Origin: Antedon mediterranea | Taxonomy: Eukaryota > Echinodermata > Crinoidea > Comatulida > Antedonidae | Reading direction: 5' to 3' | Assembly (NCBI RefSeq): GCF_964355755.1 | Contig: NC_092670.1 | Coordinates: forward strand, 38,863,795-38,927,794 | Length of the DNA stretch: 64,000 bases | Shown: positions 12,446 to 25,172 of the stretch, one piece after another | Position numbering within the stretch: position 1 is the stretch's first letter | Layout of the letters: each line of letters begins with the position of its first letter | Program-made: the position numbers and the translations under genes | Notes under the pieces: model-generated | Databases searched by the model: none | The model's input: the letters and a program-made list of their open reading frames with translations, nothing else | Told to the model about the DNA's origin: nothing

Positions 12446-13480
12446 TATATAAAAAACATTACAAAAAGCAGAACAAGTCTAAAATTATTGTAATATTTAG
12501 TCTAATAAAATAATGTTTTAAATTTCGTACATTAAATAAATACAGTAAAATATAACTACAATTTCTGTTTGTACTTATTTACTTACTAATTAGTTTTAAA
12601 AAGTTAAAACTTATTGGTTGTTCAAAACTAACATGTGCAGTACATTCAGAGCTTGCTTATATGCGCTATATAAGAATGAACTATTATTATTTACTGTAAT
12701 GATTCTTTTTCTATTAAAATTGTTAATTTTGACAAAATAAATATTTTCTGAAATTAAGACTAAGCTTTTCAAATTTTTGGTAAAGTAATATCTATTATAC
12801 CAAAGATAAACTAAATACATAAACTTATTTATTTATGAAATTATTTATTTTTATAGCTATTAATGATTTTGAAAATGATGCAGTTAAGTATGAATAACTT
12901 TAATAGATTTATCAATTCAATTAAATTTCTTTTTATTTCGGAAATATCATCCATATTAATAAACTTATAAACAGAAAAAGAAAAATCGTAAACTCTAAAC
13001 TTAAGTATATAGAATGCTTCTCCATCTATATTGTAAATAGTACTATTAATAATAATTTGTAGTATAGTTAAGCGTGCCAGTTATACCATAGATGAATATA
13101 ATATCTCTATGGTTAAACCCACATAGTGTGATATAAAGAAAACATCACAAGACATGATGTTCGTTTATTGATATGAACTATACTTGCCTAACCTAATTCC
13201 TAGGCCTAAATACAACAATCTATTTTGCTACCAGAGATCCTAACCCACTGCGGTATGCCTGTTTAATACTATATTCTTGTCCTACATATTACAGCATTCC
13301 AAGACGGCTTGAAAATAGCACAGGCTTCTGATGTCTGCTGTCATGTTGTAATATATTGTTGTATTGTGACGGACAAAGTGCAAACTTTATATCATAAATC
13401 TTAAATTATTGATTATTATTAAAATATTAATATATTATTGTCCTATTGGTATATAAGTACTCTAGGTGTTGTTTTCTGTT

Positions 13481-13512
13481 CTGATGATGAGAATAGTTTC
13501 TCGAAACATGTC
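13481..13512 (+). ncRNA. Candidate hammerhead ribozyme core, copy 2
   Basis: CTGATGA (13481-13487), helix II GAGAA (13489-13493) with TTCTC (13498-13502), then GAAA (13503-13506), a minimal C/G helix III around AT, and GTC (13510-13512) as the cleavage triplet. The order and spacing match the hammerhead core. Its helix II sequence differs from the copy at 20257-20285 yet remains paired, which is compensatory change. Helix I is poor here (TGT with ACA, one bulge), so activity is uncertain. Confidence 0.5.
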
Positions 13513-14910
13513 ACATTTTAAGGCAGTCTGCCTATTTATTAAATGTCTCACTATCGTTATTTTAACTCGAAAGTTCGGTGGAATCATTTATGATTTATCT
13601 AACATATTATTGTCAATTTAGTAAGTTTAATTTAACTTACATTGCATGAAATTAATTTATTGCATTGATAAGTGCTTTTATTAAATTTCAAATAAGTTCT
13701 AAAACTACGGTAGTTTCAACAACAAAATAAATTTTAAAGATTTTATTGAATTTGAAACCAGATGAAATCATTCAATTTGTATTTGTAGTGAAATATATTA
13801 AACACAGATATTACTAATTATTTTTTTTTTATATTTATCATAAATCAAATAATTTGTTATGTAGAAAGAAACATTTTTAAAGCATTGTATTTTCTCTATG
13901 ATTACAATACAAAGAGATTTCATTGTTGTTTAGCATAAATTAAATAAATTTTATTTGAAAGAAACATTTTAAAGGGTTATTGTTTTGTTTTTACTATAAT
14001 TTATATAATTTACTATAATAATTGTGATTATATAATCACAAATAATAATGTGTCCTACCATCTTTATATCCTAATTTAAAACTTAGTAGATACTAAGAAA
14101 TAAATGATATAATTAAACATTTATCCAATATGAACTTTTTAAATAAAAAAGTAACCGCATGACAAGCAAAAAACTTCATTTTAGTAGGCGTACCAATTTC
14201 TCATCACTAGAAAAAAATAACAAAATCAGTCACCCATTCTTAAAAAACGTCAAAACTGACAAGACACCACGTTAAAAGATGAGCAAGTTCAGGTGCTTAA
14301 ATGACAGTATATTAAATTATTAAGTATCATCTTGAAGACCTATTCAAAATATGCCAAGTCAGCTTATATATTATAAAGTATATAGCATGTTAGGCCGCAG
14401 GCCAGCATGGCTGGCACTTCAGGTCTGAAGCAACCAGTCAGAATTGATTTGGCCCCTGAATCATTTCCTATGTTAAAGGGTAAGACTTAGCTCCCAGTGT
14501 TCGACTTCTGGTTTTGATAAGTATAATGATAACAAAACAAAGACCTGTCATTAGCTCTAGTAGATTTAGATCATTATCAAAATGTCCGGTTTGAACTTTT
14601 TGTTCTGGTGTTACTATTCATTAATCATACAGACAACAATTAACACAAGTTTATTAATTGATTGATTGAATTAATTGATTTATTCATTACCAATTAGTCT
14701 TAATATCAATGTTTTTATAATTAATTACATGATATTTTTTTTTACAATTTGGATTTGAAATCATTTATTTATATTTTCTTTAAAACAATTCTTTTCTAGT
14801 GCAAAATCATTTTCAGAATATTTCCGTTTGAGATTTGAACTATTCTGTTTCAGTAATTTGATAATAATGAAAGATGTGCCTTTCTTTCAATAAGTTAATG
14901 TTCAAATAAA

Positions 14911-15087
14911 TTCTACTGCAGTTGCTGCAGTAATATATTTTGTTTACTTTCTAAACCTGTTTATGCAATATATTTAGCAAGCTGTTTTGGGGTAATGCAG
15001 GGGTTGGGAGACTGCTTTTACAAACTTCTACATTAAAACAAACAAGACATATGTTATGGTATAAAACATGCAGTAACTGCAGTAAAG
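14911..15087. mobile_element. MITE family D, copy 2
   Basis: Starts ttctactgcagttgctgcag and ends gcagtaactgcagtaaag, an inverted pair matching copies at 10567 and 38393. Confidence 0.65.
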
Positions 15088-16263
15088 ACATTTTAACATG
15101 ATTGATAAATAATTTGTAAATAATAATAAATGTATATGATTCCATTAACTTTCAAAAACACTGTTATTTCACATTTATTAACTGTTATGTTATATTACAC
15201 AGTTAGCCTATACTACAGGAAACAGCCAGGTTACTCGGCTAAGCCGGCAGTTTCCTTGTATTCCCTAGGTAATCAACACCACCCAGAATGGTCATCTTCA
15301 TGTTGCTCCTCTCCAGTTGTTCCCATTTATTCCCCCGGTCTAGGACCTTAGGCTCTTTTTAGTGCTTAGAAGTGATACTAACAATCATCATAAGACTACT
15401 GAAAATATCTTAAGCTTTTGTGAAGTTTGTAATTATTTTTTACAGCTTTATATCGATGGCACTTTACTTGACTTTAACTTAACTAAAACAACCTAATAAA
15501 TGCATACTGTAAATAAACGTGTAAAATATATTATAATTATATAAATGAAACTGATTAACATCATCCCATTTAGGAAAACTCCAAAATGTGTAAATGCTAA
15601 TTTTCACAAGTATTGTCTGGTATGTAACTTTATATACTCTAGTACTGAATTACAATCCTAATTTTAAAATGTTGGTTAAGGAATTACCATACTAATTTTA
15701 ATGTTTTGATCATGTTTCCTTTTTATAATTTTTGTTTAATCATTTTTTTCCTTTTAATTTTTACTGTTCCAAAAGTGCAACTTCAAAATAAAGTAACAGA
15801 AATTTGGAGTAAAAACTTTTATCTCAAGTTTGTTTAAGATGTTGAGTTCCTTTCTTACATTGTTTGTTTTCAGTTCATTCTAGTGAAGAGCTCCTTGATA
15901 AGAAAACACTGTGTAAGCAGTTTCTAATTGCTTCCGAATTTATACCTATTGTTGCTTTTGGGTAGCCGTGTACTCGATAATGTCTATTTTAGTTTATTTT
16001 TGGTAGTATAAGCTTTGATTAATGATGCTACTGATGAGATGCTCATTAAATATACATTAATCTTTATATATGGACCATGACTACAGCCGGACCAATGCGT
16101 CTCTGTTTCTTCTGTGTTTTGTGTTCACGGTACCAATGTTGTTTGTACTGTGTAATCATTGGGATTAAATTTAGACACCGGTGAATAAATATTTTTAGAA
16201 TTTGTCAGAAATAGGTATCTAAAATAAGATGAGGTAGAAAATAGCTACTGTAGACCACTATAG

Positions 16264-16580
16264 TTAAAGATATCTTGTCTCCCTAAATTCTAATTTTTTT
16301 TAAATATGCTATTTTAATGTCACTTTGTATTGACCAAAATCTTAAACAAAACAAAAATTATATACCTGAAAAAATGTAATTTAAAGCAAAATATATTTAA
16401 ATTGTCTGTTAGACAAAGTTTTTTTTGTTAAAAGTAAATTTCTTTTGTTTTTTTATAAGTTTAATAATTTTTGTTGGTTTTTTTTTACAGATGTAAAAAA
16501 CTTCAAAATGGCCTATTTAAAGTCTGATTTGAATAATCTTCATTTTTCATGTTTTTGGGGAACAATAAATCTGTAATATT
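16264..16580. mobile_element. MITE family B, diverged copy
   Basis: Left end ttaaagatatcttgtctccc; right side ttcatgtttttggggaacaa. The inner palindrome halves (tgctattttaatgtcac and caaaatggcctatttaaag) match the other copies of the family. Confidence 0.65.
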
Positions 16581-16676
16581 AAACTTTTAAACATTGTTAT
16601 ATTGTTAATTTTATTTTCTAAACTTTAATTACGATTTTACATATTATTTCATGTATAAGTAATTGCAGTATAGGTT

Positions 16677-16800
16677 AAGCTCTGTCTACACTATAAACCT
16701 AGTTTGACAAAAATGTGTGATGTGCCCAAATATGGTAATGATATTCTCAAATATGGTAGTGATATGATATCATCACGTCCATATATGGCCACATCACAAT
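16677..16800. mobile_element. MITE family A, copy 3
   Basis: Left end aagctctgtctacactata. The body holds two perfect CArG boxes (CCAAATATGG, CCATATATGG). The right terminus is degraded. Confidence 0.75.
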
Positions 16801-17689
16801 ATAAATGCCTCAAAGTTTTATGGTTATATTTTGACTATCCATGCCTACACTGTATAAGAACGTCAATGACATTGTGACATATGAACTTTCAATGAATTTC
16901 TACAAAACCCAAATATATTTATTTAATTTGTTTTTTCTGTGTTTGTAGGCCAAATAAATTATTAGGGTAAAAAGAAACCTTACCGTCACATCACATTTAT
17001 TTTATTTTGGTCATCGGTTGCAACTTTTCGTCCTATATAACTTGTTTAGCCGATACCCGCAGGCATCTCACCGATTTCCGAGCTTGTGATTTGTCGTGTC
17101 ACACATTACTTCGTTAACAATGTTATCTCCTTCTAATTGTGTAACCCTTGGATGCAATGTGCCCTCGTTTTTTTAGACGAAAACTTCATCATCGAACCAA
17201 TCAGGACACCTTTCAAATTCTGATGTACGATCGACATGTTAAGGTCTTCACGTCGAGGCGTGTCATTCACCCGCCAATCGCCAGGTACCGTTTTACCAAT
17301 GCTGTGCGATGTTATGGTTGCTACTGGGTAGATTCTCCGCACAGATTGTGGTGTCCCGGCCATTGTTCTTACATGTTGTGTATTTTGTATGAATACCGTA
17401 CTTGAGTTGGTTCTCTCTGTTTATTCATGGTCACTATTTTCTATGAATGGATTCGAATTCAGCATGATGTTTATGTAGAGATGGTAAAACTGATAATGTT
17501 TCTACATCTGATAAGAAATGTTGCCAGGATTATGGCCACCCTACCTGTAGGTAATGTTTATGTTTCATGCTTATGCTATCAATGTTCCATCTTCCAACAT
17601 TTTATCTTAATATAAATCTACAACAATGCTTGATTGAAAGCCTTACTGTAATACAAAGTTAACTATTATACTTAAAAAATTGTCCTATT

Positions 17690-17990
17690 TAATTATGCAA
17701 ATTCTCTTCTTTCATGCGGACACACAGTTTGTCTGTATAATACAAAATAAAAAAATTTAAAAATTACTAAATACTTTTGTAAATTCCTTTCTCCCATGCG
17801 GACATACAGTTTGTTTATACTGTATAATACGAAATAGAAAACAAAAATTACTAATTAATACTTTTGTAAATTCCCTTCTCCCATGCGGACACACAGTTTG
17901 TTTATACGGTACAATACGAAATAGAAAAAAAATTACTAAATACTTTTGTAAATTCTCTTCATTCATGCGGACATGCAGTTTGATCATATT
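17690..17990. repeat. Minisatellite, about 84-bp unit, four copies
   Basis: The core catgcggacacacagtttg recurs near 17713, 17796, 17883 and 17966 with flanking ctaaatacttttgtaaattc. Units differ by small indels. It lies in OSR intron 1. It makes a spurious repetitive open frame on the minus strand (17757-17987), which I do not call a gene. Confidence 0.85.
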
Positions 17991-19582
17991 CCTGATATGG
18001 CTATAGAATGTTATAATAATGTATTTTTTATAATGTAGGCCTATGTTATATCTTATTCTTTAAATCATCAAATGGCTTGTTTTTGTAAAACCATTTAGTC
18101 ATTGTTTATGAATATAATCCTGTTTTTATGGCTTCTGATTGGTCAAACAATTTTCTTTTTTATTTTACTTGAGACATCTAGGATGATTCTACAGATCACG
18201 TTTGGTTACTTCCTGTTGCACAAATTGAATCAAGTCTCATCGTATTTTCTTCGTATGTTACGTTATACTCGTACACCGGGTCACTCAACGCATACTCCAT
18301 GACAGTGTCCAGACGCTAGTGTCTCATCTAATTCATCCTTAAGAAAAGTTGATGTCACCACCATAGATTTTAGAGATATACTTTAAATGATAGACCATAA
18401 TATTGTTATCAATTATATTTATGTAGAGTTAGGCGTGGAGTTATTGTGCTCTCGATAGCCGTGGGTAAAATACGATAAAAATACTTTGTCATCTTGTTTG
18501 GTCGTTTTAACTTAAGGTGAAGGTATTCGAAGTAAATTTAATTTATAAAAAAAAATACATTTGGAAATTATAAATATCATTTCTAATTCTTCTGTTTTTT
18601 TAAAGAAACAAAAGGAATATTATAGTAATTTACTAAATTACATTTTAAAAATATTTTTCTTTGATATATATTGCAAACATTTTTTTTAGCGTTTTATTAA
18701 TTTGACCAGATCAATTTGCGTTTATAGAATAATCTTTTAGGAGTTTTATTGTTTCTGACATTATAAATAATATTCACATTGACAACCCTATTAAAATTGA
18801 TTGGCAAGTTCAAAATAATCCTACTCTTCAACGATAACTTAATTGTATTTCTTAGTTAAAAATACGAGGCCATTTAAAACGTTTTGAAATTCAAATGATT
18901 CATTTTTTTTGTATTTATCACTTATTTTTCTGTTTTTGATAATCCGTCAAACTTTAAAGTTTTTAAAAACTTGATTTTGAATGAATAAATAAAATAAATT
19001 AATTGATTAACACTGTAAAAAAAACTTTAGATAACTCGGTCTACAGCCACTTAATTAAAAAAAAAAACTTTAGAGAAACAGTGTGTCTTGAAGTTCAATT
19101 CATTTACTAGATTACCTCAAGTACTAAACGCTGTAAACAAAATCTAAACATTTGCAATCGGAAAGATTTTATCAAAGATAATAGGCTTATTTATCAATCT
19201 ATAAAGACGGACGACACATATGCTTTTAGATTTGTTGATGTTATATGCTTCCATTCAGTTCATCAACTTAATTAAATAGTGTCGTAAATTAATTGGGTGT
19301 AATCAGTGGCAGAACCTGGCAACAATCCTATACTAAGAAAACTAGATGTTTAATCATGGAGTCAGATAATTCAATCAAGTGTGAGTGACCAAACTCATCC
19401 CTGTAAATGCTCCTATTTAACGACTTTATTTTAATTGGTCACTATTAACACCAGGCAAATAGAGTTATTACTGGTGACCCAAACAGATTGTAGATCATTT
19501 TGATTTTCCACATCACATCACAAAGATGAAGATGAGTCTTTGAGATTAACCAAGTCCACATGTCGTATGGAAGTACCGCTTT

Positions 19583-19595
19583 TGACCCCTGACCT
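19583..19595 (-). promoter_or_regulatory. DR1 nuclear-receptor site
   Basis: Read on the minus strand this is AGGTCA G GGGTCA, two half-sites in direct repeat with one-base spacing. HNF4, RXR and COUP-TF receptors bind such sites. It lies in OSR intron 1 in a locally less AT-rich stretch (about 19420-19640). Whether it is used is not shown. Confidence 0.4.
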
Positions 19596-20249
19596 TTACA
19601 AAAGGCGCTAAGAACTAATCGTTTTGATTAGTTGAAATATTTCGGTGGTCATTAAGTTTGATCTCTTTGTTGATACCACAAACTCAGTAGACTAAGACTT
19701 GTTCCAGGTTTTTTTTCACACATAAATGACTGACAGTTGCCATGTAATGAGGCATGTCATTGCGTTTCCAATCTAGTAGTTCCCAACATTTTTTTTCAAT
19801 TCATTAAATTTTAAAATCTACAATCTAATAACACACATCTTTCATTCAATACTTAACTTATTTTTCTAACCAACTTAAATTAAAGAATTAATTTGTTAAT
19901 ACAGGGATATCTTATTGTCTTTCTGTTTGTACATATAGAAATGCATTGTAATATAAAAGGACACTTGAAAATGAAAAATATCTTTTTTTTCAATTTCTTT
20001 AATTTTGTAGGTAATGTATACATATCAATACAACAGTGAAACTAATCTATCACTATAGAAATATATAAATTCAACAAATTACTGAAAAAAGGACAAATTA
20101 CTGAAAAAGAACAATGCTGTGAGCATCAGTGATATAAGATAAGCAAAATGCTACATCAAAACGATAAAGTAAAAAACTAAATAAACTATAGAAATATATA
20201 AAAAAAAAATCAAGATCAAATAAGTTAAAACTGCCTCAATATAGATTTA

Positions 20250-20292
20250 TTTTAACGACATGTTTCGGGCATAGCCCATCATCAGGTGAAAA
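20250..20292 (-). ncRNA. Candidate hammerhead ribozyme, best copy
   Basis: On the minus strand: helix I strand TTTTCAC (20292-20286), CTGATGA (20285-20279), helix II GGGC/GCCC with loop TAT, GAAA (20266-20263), a minimal C/G helix III, cleavage triplet GTC (20259-20257), then helix I strand GTTAAAA (20256-20250). Six of seven helix I positions pair. All core bases are present. This layout is the type I hammerhead with a very short helix III known from Penelope-like elements and retrozymes. The host element is not recognised; a tRNA-like gene begins 160 bp away on the plus strand. Confidence 0.6.
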
Positions 20293-20452
20293 GAATTGTA
20301 ACAAAGGATAACATATATAAGTCACAAAATTACATAATAAAACAAATCAGCCAATCAAAGATGTTAAACTGAGGAAACTGTGCTGTTCCGCCGTACCACG
20401 CCGAGAATGTTAAAGAGTCGTTATCCAATTGAGTTCGAACAATACCATGAAA

Positions 20453-20524
20453 GCCCCAGTGGTCTAATGGTTAGGACATCTGCATATCAAGCAGGCGGTC
20501 CGAGTTCGAGTCTCGGTTGGGGCG
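20453..20524 (+). tRNA. tRNA-like gene, anticodon AUC (tRNA-Asp-like or SINE head)
   Basis: A full cloverleaf fits 72 bases: acceptor GCCCCAG with TTGGGGC (one G-U), D arm GTCT/GGAC, anticodon stem TCTGC/GCAGG (one G-U) with loop ATATCAA, T arm CCGAG/CTCGG with loop TTCGAGT, and discriminator G. Box A-like and box B-like sequences are in place, and TTTTT at 20527 would stop RNA polymerase III. There is no intron. Anticodon AUC would read GAU (Asp), yet animal tRNA-Asp normally carries GUC. It may therefore be a mutated tRNA copy or the head of a tRNA-derived SINE; the D arm resembles tRNA-Glu. Confidence 0.7.
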
Positions 20525-21467
20525 ACTTTTTCTCATTCTCACAGATTTCCTCATCTTTATCGTTTCAAATTAATTAATTAAATTTCAGTATATTACCGGG
20601 CGGTTTAGAATTAATGTTCTTTGCCTCTTGTGTGTATATATAGAAATATATATATATACTGTATATTACATAATTTTAATATTTTATCAAATTGTTTTTT
20701 TTTTATTATATGATTGAATTTTGTATAAGTTGTTGAGCAAAAAAATTGTATTTAATTTCAATTTCTTTATTTTGGAAAAATTTCATCAATATCAACAAAA
20801 GTACAAGCAGAAAAAATATAAAAAAAATAAAATTTGTAAACTGTAAGCTTAAATATATAGGATACTTCTCCATTGTTTTAGTGAATGGTTATAATCTGAA
20901 TAGTAGTGTCTTTATTTCAAGTATAGATACGATAGTGAAATAGCTCTCTGTTTCAACCATACTGTGTACCATTCATTTTGTTATGCCTTTAAAAATACCA
21001 GTATATCCACGTACAGTAGCGTAACTACACAAAGAAAGGCAAAGGGGAGCTGACACTTTGAACTAAAATAGCACTACCTTCTTGTTTGACCTAAAGATTA
21101 CTAAACATCGTACAACAAAAGAAATCACTCGCTCTGTGAACACTTTTGTTCGGGCTAAAAAGTCAACTTAAAAGTGAATAAGTCTTAGATAAATATTATT
21201 ATGGTTGATTCCTTTTTTCTTTATGTATTATACGGATTTAATTGTGTGGACAAGTGTTTAATAATCGTTTAGTTGAACTAATGATTATAATCAGTAAATA
21301 GACACTTTCAATCTTAACTGAAATACAATACTTATAATATAGAGATTTAAAATGTAAAAGATTAAAATCCTATAAAAGATTGTGTATTTTGAATAGGCCT
21401 AAGTTGAAGAGTGTGTGTTAAGTTTTTAGAAGAAAGAAGAATCAAGATTAAAATTCAAACCTATCTA

Positions 21468-21606
21468 AACCTGTGTATACACTATCAAACTTAATGTGAT
21501 GTGCCCATATATGGACATGATGATGTCATATCACTACCATATTTAAGCATAACACTGCCATATTTGGGAACATCACACTTTTTTTTATAGTGTAGACAGA
21601 GTTTTA
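21468..21606. mobile_element. MITE family A, copy 4
   Basis: Left end degraded (cctgtgtatacactatcaaa), right end tagtgtagacagagtttta. Two perfect CArG boxes. Confidence 0.75.
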
Positions 21607-21716
21607 GATGTATAGTTTGTACAGGTGTGGTGTTATTTTATTTTGGTTACATTGTTGGATGAGTCGTTGACTGTGTTACTCATTATGAGGCCAAGGAACA
21701 CAGACCAATGCCACTA

Positions 21717-21827
21717 AAGCTCTGTCTACACTATCAAACACTAAAAACCAAATATGACATCATCATATCCATATTTGGGCACATCACATTTTTTGTCACA
21801 TAAAGTTTGATAGTGTAGACAGAGCTT
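21717..21827. mobile_element. MITE family A, copy 5 (short)
   Basis: Well-preserved inverted ends aagctctgtctacactatca and tgatagtgtagacagagctt, flanked by TA on both sides (taa before, tta after). An internal deletion leaves 111 bp and one CArG box (CCATATTTGG). Confidence 0.85.
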
Positions 21828-24254
21828 TAGAAACCACAAATAAAGATACCATTAAAAAAAAAAGTAAAAATGAAATTATAAGTAAACAAAAAAAATATTT
21901 ATAATACAACAAAAATCAATTTAAATTATTAATAATTTATATCAAACGAGAAAATTAAACAGGCATATTTCTAAAACTAATTGGATTCTAGACTTCTGAG
22001 TTTTATATATTTTGTATATTGAATACTAAATGTGAAATTTCTTTCAATTAGAAATAATTGAAGAAAATATCGTTGAAAATAAGTGGAATCAATACTAAGA
22101 TATCCTATTTCAACTAGTTGCATGCCATACAATAGTTTAAAACCAAGAGTAAAGTTTAAACTCAAACCTTTCATTTATTTTGTATCGGTTATCTGTTGGT
22201 TTTGGGTGCTAACAGTAGCAGGTATATTCCTAAAGTGATGAATTAGATTTAAGTTATGTTTTGTGCTATCAGAAAGTTTAACATTAATATGTTTTCATTT
22301 TAATAAAATAATTATATTTCTATCTAAGTTATATTCAATTTAATAAACGAGTTATACCCTATTAAACATATGAGAAAACATATTTAAACATTATCTACAC
22401 ATTTTTATTTAAAATTTAGAATAGTTCAAGAAACCTTTTAAACTTTTGTTTGCATCTAAATAGATAAATAATAAAAATGATTGAAGAATCAAAAGTTTTA
22501 AAATATTTTTTTTTTTTAAATGGTGTGAACAATATTGTTTTAAAAGCTAAAAATAAATTAATAAATGTTTAGGGAAAAATATGTAGTTTGTTTATGTTTA
22601 TAATTATATAAATCTTTCTTTGTTAAAAATAGTCTAGTGATTAACTAACCAGGAACTGTTTGAGTAAGTAGCTCACCATTGATGTTACACGGAAGATACT
22701 CTGTAACCAATAGACTATTAACCTGTGAGATACAATTAGTTAAAATTTTGATTGAGGTAAATAAGACAGGCGCGTTTAGCGTGAAATATTTCGAGCAATT
22801 GATGTTGTTGATTAGCTGAATTACTGCTCTTCATATGTATGTAGCTTCCTGCGTGATCAGCGTGTCACGTTCACGTGATGAGTAACCACGGCCGATTGAT
22901 TACCCTCTCCTTACAATTGTAGCCTACCAGTTGTTTCTGACTGTCATGATTCGTAAAAACAAAAAAGTTTGTCTTTACAGGTGATGGTAGAGTCTGTGAT
23001 ATGTTGGATATTATGGCTTGTATTGGATCTGATGTGTCGGGAGGCGAGGGGGAGGGTGTAACCCTAGAACAGTCATACTAAAATCAAGTCCAGCAGAAAT
23101 GTATCATATATAAACGTTTGCTTAGCTTCATTCAACCGCGACTGTGGAACATCTCCCACCTGTATATATTTTAATAATTTTATAACCAGCATGAGAATGG
23201 AAAAAGAATTCAGAAATGTATTATTTGAATTAACTTTTTTCAAATATCACACAATTTCCCCGAAAAATAGGCCTATATATAGACACATATTTAAGTTTAA
23301 TTTTTTTTTTTTTTATTTACTTATTTTTTTATATTTATATTTAGAATTTGAAATACTTGTTTTATTGTTAGCAACCTAAAATACTAATACTTTTAATAAT
23401 AAATATTTGAGTAAAATTAAATATCTTTTTATTATTGGTTCACAAAAGAACAGATACTCTGCTGATCAGTAATTAAGAATACCTGATCATTATTTGTTGA
23501 ATTCACAAGGTGAAGTTGAGTTAATTGTACCAAGAACGTCATTGTCCATTTTCTATTTGATATTGGCTTAAAGTCACCGGCGGTTCAAAGAGAGCTACCA
23601 GTCTTAAAGTCTCCTGAATTCTAACATCACGTTCGTAGTAGGTTGAATGATGACAAGCACAAACACACCATGATTACTATCGATTTGCATATTCAGCCAC
23701 GTTTGTGGTACCGACCGTTAGACAATTCTCCATCTGTGTACCTTTTGCTAAAGATGTTTGCCATGCATAGAATTGCTTGTTTAATCTATTTCATCAAGAT
23801 CTGCTAACGCTTTATTTCCAAACTCATTGTTTCCTGATTATGTATCGGTGGACAATGCTCTCTGTACATAGGTCGCGGTAACGTATGTACGTTAAATAAT
23901 CACGATATAATTTACCTCGGTAGCTATTTCGAAAGGTTAAGTTTGCTGGATTATGCTGCGCCCTTTACCCGAAAGCGGAAATGTGCATTTTAATTTAGCT
24001 TCCGTAGTTCTTTGCTACTGGCCGCACCTTTTAATTTGGAATCTGTTTAGACTGCATATGGATCAACTATATATATCCTGTTTATATTGAATTCAATAAA
24101 CATTTATTTTAAAAACAAAACTATTTTTCGTTACCACATATTAAAATATGAAACACTGAAATACATAAAAGCATTATAATGTGTAAACAATATGAATTGA
24201 ACTTTTTATCAATTTTAGTTAGAACCAATAGATCATTAATAGATTTAAAAAATG

Positions 24255-24360
24255 TTAGTTTATAGTTCATTTGTTGAGACAAAAAAGAAAAAATTGTCTA
24301 AAAAAAATTAGTTTATAGTTCATTTGTTGAGACAAAAAAGAAAAAATGGTCTAAAAAAAT
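24255..24360. repeat. Direct duplication of about 53 bp
   Basis: The block ttagtttatagttcatttg followed by ttgagacaaaaaagaaaaaa appears twice in a row with almost no differences, which implies a recent tandem duplication. Confidence 0.85.
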
Positions 24361-25047
24361 ACAATACAATGCAATAAAACTTTATTATCCCAAACTCCGG
24401 GAAAATCCATTCTAAAACAATTAAAAATTTGTTTTTTGTTAGTGTTTTAGTATTTTCTCATGTTTTTTATCCATCGTTTTTATTGCAAACCAGTTTTACT
24501 GTGAAGATGATTTATGTTTTATATATAACATTATGAAATGTGTAGTTTCTGAAAAAGTGCTGTGTATTTCTGCACTTTCTGCTACTACTGCACTTTTAAT
24601 GTCATAAAGTGCAACTTCTGTACATTTTCAGTCTTCTTTAATAGACGTATTGTTTTCATTCTTCTAGAAAAAGCTGGTATTCAAACTACGTAATAAAATT
24701 TAATTAAAGAATAAAATAGAACTATTTAGCTCCAATGACTTAGTAATTTATAGTTGAAAAATCTCTATAAAGATCAATGATGTTTTTCTATTTATTTATT
24801 TTTGATACAAAATAAAAACAACCTGTATTCAATTTAAGAATTCAATAATCATTAAAAGTTTGTTTTAACTCAAAACAATATTTTATTTTAAAATAATTAA
24901 TATTTCAATATAGAATAATATTTTATATAAATTTATATATAGATTATAAATAATCATTTGTACACAACCTAGTACAATCTCACTCCTAAATTGTATTCGC
25001 TTTAAGACAAAAATATATTTTTCTATTAAGGCAAGAAGGATATAGAC

Positions 25048-25172
25048 AGCTCTGTCTACACTATCAAACTTTATGTGACAAAAAAATGTGACATGCCCAT
25101 ATATGGACATGATGATGTCATATCACTACCATATTTGGGCATACCACTACCATATTTGTGCATATTAGAGCT
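25048..25172. mobile_element. MITE family A, copy 6, just upstream of OSR exon 2
   Basis: Left end agctctgtctacactatcaa. The body holds two CArG boxes and stops in a degraded right end near 25172, about 105 bp before the exon 2 acceptor. Orientation is forward (CCATATATGG precedes CCATATTTGG). Confidence 0.8.

Noticed and set aside
16031-16060. CTGATGAGATGCTCATT as another hammerhead
   Set aside because: Helix II could form, but no GAAA follows at the required place.
17133-17405. Overlapping open frames on both strands
   Set aside because: A locally GC-richer stretch gives mirror-image frames; neither peptide has a recognised motif.
17757-17987. Repetitive 76-codon frame, minus strand
   Set aside because: It is produced entirely by the 84-bp minisatellite.
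20380-20577. 65-codon frame, plus strand
   Set aside because: It runs through the tRNA-like gene, which explains the sequence better.
22981-23055. Rival first coding exon for OSR (ATG at 23001, after acceptor tttgtctttacag)
   Set aside because: The phase would also fit, but the donor GGTGTAACC is weak, the 18-codon peptide is not protein-like, and the candidate at 11582 has a better start context and length.
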